Notes under the pieces: model-generated | Database searches by the model: none | The model's input: the letters and a program-made list of their open reading frames with translations, nothing else | What the model was told of the DNA's origin: nothing | Made by a program: the position numbers and the translations under genes | In this document: positions 1 to 7,300 of the stretch, piece after piece | Position numbering within the stretch: position 1 is the stretch's first letter | How the letters are laid out: each line of letters starts with the position of its first letter | NCBI GenBank assembly: GCA_029287275.1 | Contig: JARFRL010000416.1 | Coordinates: forward strand, 1 to 9,839 | Length of the DNA stretch: 9,839 bases | Origin: Pontiella desulfatans | GTDB taxonomy: Bacteria; Verrucomicrobiota; Kiritimatiellia; Kiritimatiellales; Pontiellaceae | Direction: 5' to 3'

Positions 1-890
1 GCGCCTGCAACGAAACCACCGACTGGGTGCTCCAACGCCTTCCCGACAACTTCACCTATAACGCGCTAAAGGACGTCCTCGAGGAATTTCATCGCGATCA
101 TCCCGTCCTCGGCATACAACAAACCGAAGCGATCGAGCTGATCGACTGGCTGGCCCATTCCAACTACGAAACCACCTTCCGCGCCGAATATCCGATCTCG
201 GAACGCGTCATCTTTCCGGTCTCGAGAAACGAGAGCAGCGGGATCGAGGACGCGCGTTTCGCGCGCTTCGAGGAAGATTCCGGCGAGGTGACGTATTACG
301 CCACCTACACGGCCTACAACGGCTTCACCATTCTGCCGCAGCTGATTGAAACCAAGGACTTCGTCACCTTCAACGTCATCACGCTCAACGGGCGCGCCGT
401 TCACAACAAGGGCATGGCGCTGTTTCCGCACAAGATCGGCGGGCGCTACGCCATGCTCTCGCGCCAAGACGGCGAAAACAACCACATCATGTTTTCCGAC
501 CACCTGCACTTCTGGCAGGAATCCGAAATCATTCAGGAGCCGGACCGCCCGTGGGAATTCATCCAAGTGGGCAACTGCGGTTCGCCGCTCGAAACCGCGG
601 CCGGCTGGCTGGTGCTCACGCACGGGGTCGGCCCCATGCGCCAATACTGCATCGGCGCCATGCTGCTCGACCTCGACGACCCGGCCCGGATCATCGCGCG
701 GTTGGAGGAGCCGCTGCTGACCCCGCGCGAACAGGAGCGCGAGGGCTATGTTCCCAATGTCGTCTACACCTGCGGCGCGCTGATCCACAACGACGAAGTG
801 GTGATCCCCTACGCCATGTCGGACGTCCATTCCGGCGTCGCCACCGTGGCGGTCGACGACCTGATCGGGTGCATGCGGCCGCTCGAATAG
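1..890 (+). CDS. GH130 family glycoside phosphorylase/hydrolase, 5'-truncated
   Basis: The frame is open from the window edge (first full codon at 3, reading ACNETTDWVLQRLP) to the TAG at 888-890, so the true start lies upstream; the GTG at 27 is internal. About 295 residues are visible, probably the C-terminal part of a long (roughly 500-residue) GH130 protein with a helical N-terminal extension. Family-like motifs include GIEDARFARF, where the Asp matches the position of the GH130 general acid (EDPR in many members). Others are NKGMALFPHKIGGRYAMLSR, GNCGSPLET, GWLVLTHGVGPMRQY and YVPNVVYTCGALI. Characterised GH130 enzymes mostly phosphorolyse beta-mannosides, such as mannosyl-glucose or mannosyl-GlcNAc; some hydrolyse beta-1,2-mannosides. 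The substrate cannot be read from this fragment. No signal peptide is visible because the N-terminus is missing. nagB follows after 14 nt, probably in the same transcript. Confidence 0.85.
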   Translation, partial: ACNETTDWVLQRLPDNFTYNALKDVLEEFHRDHPVLGIQQTEAIELIDWLAHSNYETTFRAEYPISERVIFPVSRNESSGIEDARFARFEEDSGEVTYYATYTAYNGFTILPQLIETKDFVTFNVITLNGRAVHNKGMALFPHKIGGRYAMLSRQDGENNHIMFSDHLHFWQESEIIQEPDRPWEFIQVGNCGSPLETAAGWLVLTHGVGPMRQYCIGAMLLDLDDPARIIARLEEPLLTPREQEREGYVPNVVYTCGALIHNDEVVIPYAMSDVHSGVATVAVDDLIGCMRPLE

Positions 891-904
891 CGGGAGGAGA
901 TCGC

Positions 905-1651
905 GTGGAAACCATCATTAGCCAAAACGCGCGGGAGGCGAGCCGAGCCGCGGGGAGCGCCGTGGCCGATCTGGTGCGGAACAAGCCGACCGCGGTGCTC
1001 GGGCTCGCGACGGGAGGCACGCCGCAACGACTTTACGAGGAGCTGATCCGCGCGCGCCGCGAGGAGGGGCTCGACTTCAGCCGCGTCGTCACCTTCAATC
1101 TCGACGAATATGTTGGGCTGGGACCAAACGATTCGCGGTCCTACCATTTCTACATGTGGAAAAACCTGTTCAGCCACATCAACATCAAACCGGAAAACGC
1201 GCGCGTCCCCAACGGGTTGGCGGCGGATGTTCCGGCCAGTTGCGCGGCTTATGAACGGGCCATCGCCGCCGCCGGCGGCATCGATCTTCAAGTGCTCGGC
1301 CTTGGAGAAAACGGACACATCGGCTTCAACGAACCGGGCTCCGCGTTCGATTCGCGCACCCGCGTGGAAACGCTCTCGGCCCAAACCATTCGGAACAACG
1401 CGCGGTTTTTCGGCGGGGATGAGAAACGGGTGCCGCGCCACAGCGTCACCATGGGACTCGCCACGATCATGGAGGCGCGGCGGATTCTCCTGCTGGCCTT
1501 TGGCGACGCCAAAGCCGCGGCGGTCGCCGCGATGATCGAGGGCCCGGTTGCAACCAAGTTGCCCGCCTCGGTTCTTCAACATCATCCCGACGCCCAGGTG
1601 TTTCTCGATCCGTCGGCCGCGGCGGCGCTCAAACGCGCGCGCTTTGCTTGA
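905..1651 (+). CDS. nagB: Glucosamine-6-phosphate deaminase NagB
   Basis: Converts glucosamine-6-phosphate to fructose-6-phosphate and ammonia in the cytoplasm, the last dedicated step of GlcNAc catabolism. The chosen start is GTG at 905, preceded by a strong Shine-Dalgarno (GGGAGGAG, 892-899), giving 248 residues. Family motifs in order are GLATGGTPQRLYEEL (33-47), FNLDEYVGL (64-72, D67 the catalytic aspartate) and LGLGENGHIGFNEPG (131-145). In the last motif H138 and E143 correspond to the E. coli catalytic His143 and Glu148. The E. coli Asp141 position is Asn136 here, as in Bacillus-type NagB. The length is close to the short (about 242-residue) Bacillus form rather than the 266-residue E. 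coli form, so the C-terminal allosteric tail is probably absent. It lies 14 nt after the GH130 gene. Its last 23 nt overlap the 3' end of the opposing DUF2851 gene. Confidence 0.93.
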   Translation: METIISQNAREASRAAGSAVADLVRNKPTAVLGLATGGTPQRLYEELIRARREEGLDFSRVVTFNLDEYVGLGPNDSRSYHFYMWKNLFSHINIKPENARVPNGLAADVPASCAAYERAIAAAGGIDLQVLGLGENGHIGFNEPGSAFDSRTRVETLSAQTIRNNARFFGGDEKRVPRHSVTMGLATIMEARRILLLAFGDAKAAAVAAMIEGPVATKLPASVLQHHPDAQVFLDPSAAAALKRARFA

Positions 1652-2996
1652 TGGACCGGAGTTCTTCGAGTCGATGCGTGATCAGATAGTCGTGGAAGAT
1701 CTGGATGAGACCTTGGCGGGCGAGGGCGGAACGGTAGACTTTCGCGGTGTGGTCGGGCCCGAAGAGGGTGAAGGCGGTCTGACGGATGATGGAGTTGGAG
1801 GGCTCGACGGGTAGTTGGTTGAGATTCAATTCCGCCGCGTCGGTCGCGGCGCGGAATGGGACCAGGATGTTGGTGACGATGGCGTTGGCGCGGGCTTGGC
1901 CGACGAGGGCGGTGGGCGCGCATGGGCTTTTCCAGCTGATATGGGAGTTCCAAAAGTTGGCGGGGAATTCGGCTAAACGGTTCCAGTGGTTCAAGCGTTC
2001 CATGGTTTGGAACGCGTAGTGGGCCGCGGCCATGAGCCGGCGGACGGGGTGGTTGGCGGGGCGGATGCCCGCGAGCGTCCAATCGGATTTTCTCAGCGCG
2101 GTTTCCTTCAGCTCTTCGGTTTGCTTCCACCAAGCGTCCCAGAGGGTTCGGATGAAGGCCTTCGTTTCCGCGGGCCATTTGGGATCGGGGTTGGCGGGCA
2201 GCAGTCCTGAAAGGCCGAGCAGTATCGCGTAGGCCTCGTTCGGGGTCGCCGCGATGGCGCGGAGGCGGGCGAGCGGAAGGATGGTCGCGAGCCGCCGGAA
2301 GGGCGCCTTGTTGTTCTTGTAGCCGAGCGCGGCCATCAGCTCTTCCCAAAGCACTTGTTCGGGTTCCTTGGTGTTGATCGCGAGCGCGAGGCGTTCGGCT
2401 TTGAGGCGCAGGCGCTCCTCGCCGGCGGCTTCGAGCCAGCGCGTTTTTTCGTCGGGATCCATGCCCAGCAGCGGGAAGTCGCCGGTGGGGATGGAGTAGG
2501 GGAACGCGGTGAGGTCGATGTTGTCGAACGAGAAGGTGGGATCGGTCGCGAGCGCGTCGCGCAGCGGGATCTGTAGAAGGCCGGGAATTTCCACGCCTTG
2601 GAAGTAGACGACGTGGAAGCGCGTGTTGGCGAAGCGCGGATCGCCGGCGTGGCCGTGCTGTTTCCATCCGCCGGGATGAACGTGGATCTCGAGATCGCCG
2701 ACGACGCGGCGTTTTTCCTTTCCGATGAGCAGCGCGGCGTTGAAAAAGTCGGGGCCGGCTTCGAGGTTCCAATTCCCCGGATGCTCGACGAGCGCGGTTT
2801 CGCCCTCGGAGGTTTTGAGTTCGGCGGGGCGGTTGCGCGGGTCGGCCCAGAGGCATTGAATATGCCGCTCGCTCCACGGGAAACGACTGAAGGACGCGCT
2901 GGATTCCCGCACGGCGTCGGCGGCGAATCCGCGGCGGTAGTCGCCGGATCGCGGGAAACGGGCCGCCAGCATGTCGAACATCGAATTCATTAACAT
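1629..2996 (-). CDS. DUF2851 family protein
   Basis: A 455-residue protein when started at the first plausible ATG (2996); in-frame ATGs at 2990, 2981 and 2972 are equally possible because none has a good ribosome site. The frame stays open upstream to 3551, but that part is antisense to the next gene and is not expected to be coding. It matches the DUF2851 pattern: FPWSERHIQCLW (39-50), then LEAGPDFFNAALLIG (78-92), GDLEIHVHPGGWKQHGHAGD (100-119) and FHVVYF. A C-terminal half follows with helical segments rich in Trp, Asn and Arg. No signal peptide or membrane segment is visible, so it is probably cytoplasmic. The family has no established function. The conserved Glu-x-His and His-x-His in the second block could be metal- or active-site residues, which is an inference. 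It is transcribed divergently from the gene at 3060 and convergently with nagB. Confidence 0.85.
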   Translation of the reverse strand: MLMNSMFDMLAARFPRSGDYRRGFAADAVRESSASFSRFPWSERHIQCLWADPRNRPAELKTSEGETALVEHPGNWNLEAGPDFFNAALLIGKEKRRVVGDLEIHVHPGGWKQHGHAGDPRFANTRFHVVYFQGVEIPGLLQIPLRDALATDPTFSFDNIDLTAFPYSIPTGDFPLLGMDPDEKTRWLEAAGEERLRLKAERLALAINTKEPEQVLWEELMAALGYKNNKAPFRRLATILPLARLRAIAATPNEAYAILLGLSGLLPANPDPKWPAETKAFIRTLWDAWWKQTEELKETALRKSDWTLAGIRPANHPVRRLMAAAHYAFQTMERLNHWNRLAEFPANFWNSHISWKSPCAPTALVGQARANAIVTNILVPFRAATDAAELNLNQLPVEPSNSIIRQTAFTLFGPDHTAKVYRSALARQGLIQIFHDYLITHRLEELRSIKQSARV

Positions 2997-3042
2997 GGAA
3001 TAACAAAATCTTAGAAACCGCGCAAGCGTGGTGCTTTTACGA

Positions 3043-3070
3043 TTGATTGACGCTCGTGGATGGCTAGTAT
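3043..3070 (+). promoter_or_regulatory. Possible sigma70-type promoter for the gene at 3081
   Basis: TTGATT (3043-3048) and TAGTAT (3065-3070) are separated by 16 nt; each matches four of six bases of the -35 and -10 consensus. If used, transcription would begin near 3077, a few bases before the ATG at 3081. That would make the message nearly leaderless and exclude the ATG at 3060 as start. It is a weak match judged by eye only. Confidence 0.3.
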
Positions 3071-3080
3071 GCGCGGCCCT

Positions 3081-3590
3081 ATGAACACATTGAAAGCGGA
3101 TCGAGTGGTGAAGGCCGTCCTGGATGGCGTGGAAGCGTACGCGGTAATCGCGGAGCGAGCGGGCGTTGAGCCGGTGGAATTGGTTGAGCATGCCGAAACC
3201 CTGGACCGGGCGATCCAGCTCGCGCGCGGCTTTTACAAGTACGCGGATGAAAACATGAAGCCGGCCGGCCTGCCGCCTCCGCGGAATCCTTATCTGGACC
3301 AGACGAAGGGGATTGAGGAGCAGCCGGCGGAGTATTACGCCTTCGAGGCGGTGCAGCGGAACAACATGACGCCGGAAAAATGCGTCTGGACCTGCGGCCA
3401 GCTTGGACTCGCCACGGCCGCCGCGGAAACCGCGCTCGACAACGTCGCGATGCCTTGGCGCGCCGAGAATGGCTGGAAAACCTACGCTCAACTCAGCGCC
3501 GCGGGAACCTATGTGCTTATGGATAAACCGCCGGTGAAGCTCAAACGCCACCTTGAGCGCATTCTCTCGAAATTGATCACGATTGATTAA
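3081..3590 (+). CDS. Hypothetical protein, soluble and mostly helical
   Basis: I do not recognise this protein. The frame can start at ATG 3060, 3069 or 3081. I prefer 3081 (MNTLKADRVV, 169 residues) because the residues before it are unremarkable and a possible promoter overlaps 3060-3070. No start has a clear Shine-Dalgarno. The first 45 or so residues (KADRVVKAVLDGVEAYAVI, then AERAGVEPVELVEHAETL) look like consecutive helices with a turn, compatible with a helix-turn-helix, but there is no firm match. A middle part carries a Pro-rich turn (AGLPPPRNPYLDQ). After it come a segment with two cysteines (CVWTCGQLGLATAAAETALD) and a basic C-terminal helix (KLKRHLERILSKL). It has no signal peptide or membrane helix. 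Codon use and GC-rich third positions match its neighbours, supporting real coding. It is divergent from the DUF2851 gene. Confidence 0.6.
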   Translation: MNTLKADRVVKAVLDGVEAYAVIAERAGVEPVELVEHAETLDRAIQLARGFYKYADENMKPAGLPPPRNPYLDQTKGIEEQPAEYYAFEAVQRNNMTPEKCVWTCGQLGLATAAAETALDNVAMPWRAENGWKTYAQLSAAGTYVLMDKPPVKLKRHLERILSKLITID

Positions 3591-3611
3591 TCGACCCTTT
3601 TTTCCCTTTTT
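3580..3611 (+). terminator. Weak possible intrinsic terminator
   Basis: A short hairpin CGATT-GATT-AATCG (3580-3593) spans the stop codon of the hypothetical gene. After ACCC come two T tracts, six Ts (3598-3603) and five Ts (3607-3611). The stem is only 5 bp and AT-rich, so this is a tentative call. Confidence 0.3.
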
Positions 3612-3999
3612 CGACGAGATTTAGATCCCGTTAACCGCGATCTGGCCGCCTCGGGTTTCGGCTTGTGGTAAATTGACCTCTTTAGAGACTTTTTCGACCC
3701 TGAATCATTCCTTAATCGGCGATCGCGCCGTGTTCGTGGGGCTTAAACGAACGTCTCCGTTCGCGGCCGCTCCACCTTCCTTTTCATCCTGAAAATTTCG
3801 CGCGCATAATTAATTGACGCGCCGCGACCTCCGCGATAGACAGCCTCTTTTCGCGCGGATAGGGGTATGTTCGCCGGATGCGTAAGTCCTTATACGGCAA
3901 GGTTAAAAGGTAACACTTTACTGTATTTGTAAGAGCTGACCGAAGCTCGTAGCGGATCGCGAGTTCCGTCGAGTTTCTAGAGTTTTGATGGTTAAACGC

Positions 4000-4044
4000 C
4001 GGCTTCTCGTTAATGAGAATGGCCGAGTCTCATGGGTTACGAGA
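4000..4044 (+). promoter_or_regulatory. Inverted-repeat element with two mutually exclusive foldings
   Basis: Folding A pairs CGGC (4000-4003) with GCCG (4022-4025) around the near-palindrome TTCTCGTTAATGAGAA (4004-4019). Folding B is nested: TCTCGT (4005-4010) pairs with ACGAGA (4039-4044), enclosing ATGAGA (4013-4018) paired with TCTCAT (4028-4033). Both use the same bases at 4005-4018, so they cannot coexist. The near-palindrome alone could instead be an operator on DNA. No T tract follows, so it is not an intrinsic terminator. The role is unknown. Confidence 0.4.
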
Positions 4045-4236
4045 TGATGTGCCGAGCGTTAATTAAGTTTAGATTGTTTTAGAAAAAATAGACTAAACCT
4101 GTTTCGCGGCGACTTTCGAGAGAAAGGGCGCGGCTTCCATCGACTCTATCGTGAAATAAAGCTCTTCCGACTTTGGCACGCGTCGCACTCCCTATCCTTG
4201 GCATCTAAAATGCTACTTGTCTTCGTGATCATTCAA

Positions 4237-4265
4237 GTTCGAATTCCGGCGAACGGAATCTGAAC
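4237..4265 (+). promoter_or_regulatory. Strong hairpin in the leader of the surface-protein operon
   Basis: GTTCGAATTCCG (4237-4248) and CGGAATCTGAAC (4254-4265) form 10 Watson-Crick pairs, one G-U pair and one mismatch around the pentaloop GCGAA. It lies 53 nt before the preferred start of the beta-helix gene. No T tract follows, so it is not a terminator. It may stabilise the mRNA or influence translation, which is an inference. Confidence 0.45.
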
Positions 4266-4305
4266 AACCTCCTGGGGGGGAGTGAATGACGCGAACACCC
4301 ACAAT

Positions 4306-4311
4306 AGGAAG
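4306..4311 (+). promoter_or_regulatory. Shine-Dalgarno deciding the start of the beta-helix gene
   Basis: AGGAAG lies 7 nt before the ATG at 4319. The upstream in-frame ATG at 4286 has only a seven-G tract crowded 5 nt or less from it and would add 11 residues before the signal peptide. The site therefore favours 4319. Confidence 0.6.
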
Positions 4312-4318
4312 AAGTGTA

Positions 4319-7300
4319 ATGCAAACGAATTTAAAGCGACCGACGAACACGACCTCTCTCATAGGAACCATGCTAGTCTTCATGATCGCGCTAACGGGCG
4401 CGGCGTTGGCGAACTTTCCTCAACCTGAACTCACCGGACCCTCCGGCTCTCCCGCTTTCCCTCAAAGCTTCTCGGCCTTCGACGTAAGCGGAGTCGTTAG
4501 CAACTATTCCGCGAACGCCGGCGCTCCCCGAATCGCGGAGTGGATGAGATCGAACGGGCAGGGCGACACCATGGCGCTCGCCGGAGAGCGATTAAGCGCT
4601 TATCAAGGCCTGGCGGCGGGACGCGACACCCATTTCGTTTTTTATGGTCAAGAGGGCGCGACCCAGGTGCTGGATCAAGGAAAAGTCCAGCGGTTGGATG
4701 GCCGTGAAGTGGCCATCACGTTACCCGCGGGATTGCCGGCGGATCAACTCTATCTGATGTGGCCAAGAAACGCGGCGGGTTATGGCGCGCCGGTGGCCAT
4801 CAACAAGGCGGACGCTTGGTGGACCGGATTCGATCGCGTCGCGCCGGGCGGAACGTTTTCGGTGTTTGGTCGGGATTTGGCGCTCGGCGCGGGCAAGTGC
4901 CACCTCTATATCGAGGAGCTCGGCCGCTGGTTGACGAGCGCGACGAGCAACCCCTACAAGGCCGAATTCGAAATGCCGCTAGACGTTCCCGTTGGCGATT
5001 ATTCGCTGTGGGTCCATAACGGACGCGGTCGGGAGTATGGATGGGCGAAGGCGGACGGCGTCTCGGTGGTGAGCGAAACGATTTGGTCGGGTCCGGTCTT
5101 CAACGTGAAAGACTACGGCGCCAAAGGAGACGGCGTCGCGAACGACTCGCAGGCGATCTCCGCCGCGTTTTCCGCCGCGGATCAAGTCGACTACAGCACG
5201 GTCTATCTTCCCGCGGGCACCTACGCTCATAGCGGATTTTTTCCGCTATACAACCGCACCAAGGTGCGCTTGCTCGGCGCCGGCATGGAGCTGACGAAAA
5301 TCAAGCCCCATTCCAGCCACGCCACGTCCTCGAACAAGGATTACATGATTTTCAACTGCGGATCGGACATCAAGGTTCAGGATCTGACGCTCGCGCCGAA
5401 CGCATACGGCGGAGACCGCATGTTTCGTATCCGCAGCCAAGATCGGGTGGAGTGCGAGCGCGTGCGCTTCAGCCAGCTCGAAAGCCCGAACGCGAACACC
5501 TCGTTGGAAGCCATCGACACGCATTACGCCACCTACATTCGCTTCAAGGATTGCGAATTCATTCTCTCCGGCGCCGTGTTTTTGGGTAAAGGCGAGCAAC
5601 TTCAGCTGGACGGGTGTCACTTCCGCGGTCTTCAAGACAACAACACGCTGATGGCCTCTTGGGGCGGTGAAAAGATTTCCATCGAGAACTGCACCGCTCG
5701 GTCGTACGACGACTCGAACGTGAATGACGGTTTTGGATGGTGCAAGGGACGTTTCTTCCACGCCATGGGCCAATGGGGCGCCACGCAGGAAATCTATTTT
5801 GGCGGAAACAGCACGACCAACATGTCGCCGCGCCCCGCGGCGGGGGTCGACCAGAACTCCGGCGAGCAGTTCATGAGCGAGGGCGAAAACATCAGATGGC
5901 GCGGCGCTCCCTCATCCGTTTCGGCCAGCGCGATCACGTTGCCGGGGTTCGGCAGCGGTTCGGGTGATCTGCTCACCGTGGTTTCGGGAACGGGCATGGG
6001 GCAGACCCGCGAGGTGCTATCCGCGGCCGGCGGCGTCGTGACCGTCGACGAGCCATGGCACGTGCGGCCGGACGCCTCGAGCGTGATCGTCGTCGGCACA
6101 TACACCCGCAGAATGGTCGTGTACGACAACTACTTCGAGGGCGCCAAGCGCGCCGTCACGAGCGGCACGCATTCCGCGACGACCGCCGTGGAACCCTACG
6201 GGGGCGCCATTGACTGGATCGTGGATGGCAACATCATGAAGGACTTGCGCTACTCGGTTCAGCAGTTCTCCATCTTCAAGGACCGAACCGAAGGCGTCGA
6301 CGCGTACGTTTCCATGCCTCATTTCTTCAATCGATACACCGACAACGTGATTGATGGTTGCCGCGCGGGCATCAACATCATGGTGATTAAAGAGCCTCGC
6401 TATCCTTATGGGGCGCTTGGTGACCCGTCGTACTTCGGTGTCTTGTACCGCGACAACGAGATCAAGAACGCGGTGAGCAGCGCGCTCCAAACATCGGCGG
6501 GCGGCGTTTCCGAGGCGAAATTCGCCATGACCGTTTTCGAGCGCAACCAGATTCAGACCGAATCCAAATGCGTGATCGAAGCGAGCGGTCAGGAAAATCA
6601 TATCTGGATCGACAACTCCTTCACGGGAAATGGTTCCGGAAACGGAATGGAAATCGGCTCGGGACACGTGCCCGCGTTGATAGGAAACGAATGGGCCGCC
6701 TTTTCAAATCCATATGCTGGATCCACTCCCGGGGCCGTGTTGGAACTGCCCAAGCGCACGATTGGGTTGAGCGACGCGGACCCAAGCTCGCCCGTTCGCG
6801 TTAACAACGCTGGAACGGCGCCCATGAGCTGGTCCGCCACCAGCTCGGAGCCATGGATTTCGGTCTCTGGAACGAGTGGCGCGGTTGTTGGCGAGGAGGC
6901 GGCGGGTCAGTTCACGGTGCGAGTCGATTCCGCGCTGGTACCCGCGGCGACCGCCGAGGCCGTGGTTGATATTGAGACGACTGATGGTCAAGTCAAGCAA
7001 CTTACGGTCATCTACAGCGCGGATGGAATCGATCCTTTTCCTCCCGTTGAACCTCCGCCAGCCCCTTTGCTGACAGGCATCGCGATCTCCGGTCCCAGCT
7101 TCATTAACGAAGGCGCGACCGCCCGTTTTTACTGCTCCGCCACCTACTCGGACGGATCCTCCGCGCAAGTCACGCCCACGTGGTCTGAGAATTCGACCTT
7201 CGCTTCCATCGCTCAGGACGGTTTGCTGACCGCGGCGGACGTGGCATCGGACCAATCCGTGACGGTGAGCGCGTCGTTCGAGGGGGAGACGGCCTCCCTC

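Larger units (their letters stand above)
3591..4285. other. 695-bp non-coding region with several inverted repeats
   Basis: No frame of convincing length or codon use crosses this interval on either strand, and I see no tRNA or rRNA. It is patchier and more AT-rich than the flanking genes; an A+T-rich island lies at about 4058-4098. It holds several short hairpins: CGAACG-TCTC-CGTTCG (3748-3763), GAGCT-GACCGA-AGCTC (3933-3948), the nested element at 4000-4044, and the strong hairpin at 4237-4265. Promoter-like matches are poor (TTTTCA with CATAAT at 3781-3810; TTGACG with TAGACA at 3814-3842). It most likely contains the promoter and 5' leader of the downstream surface-protein operon. A small RNA is possible but unsupported. 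Confidence 0.6.

Noticed and set aside
1582..3006. Long minus-strand frame rich in Arg and Pro
   Set aside because: It overlaps the DUF2851 gene in another frame and has the Arg/Pro/Ala-rich composition of a shadow frame.
2997..3551. Upstream extension of the DUF2851 reading frame
   Set aside because: The frame stays open to 3551 but lies antisense to the hypothetical gene, lacks DUF2851 similarity and has composition typical of a complementary-strand shadow in GC-rich DNA.
3719..3726. GCGATCGC octamer (HIP1-like)
   Set aside because: I noted it only once in the non-coding region; a lone copy in GC-rich DNA does not mark a repeat family.
3748..3763. Hairpin CGAACG-TCTC-CGTTCG as a terminator
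   Set aside because: The 6-bp stem is followed by a GC-rich and pyrimidine-mixed stretch rather than a T tract.
4173..4189. Sigma54-like promoter (TGGCACG followed by GC)
   Set aside because: The GG and GC elements are 8 nt apart, not the required 10, so the -24/-12 geometry fails.
3591..4285. Cyclic-di-GMP or other known riboswitch, tRNA or CRISPR array
   Set aside because: I looked for conserved riboswitch cores, cloverleaf patterns and spaced direct repeats and found none; only unassigned hairpins remain.
4286..4318. Upstream ATG at 4286 as start of the giant protein
   Set aside because: It adds 11 residues before an already complete signal peptide, and its only ribosome-site candidate is a G tract too close to the ATG; the site before 4319 is better. 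It cannot be fully excluded.
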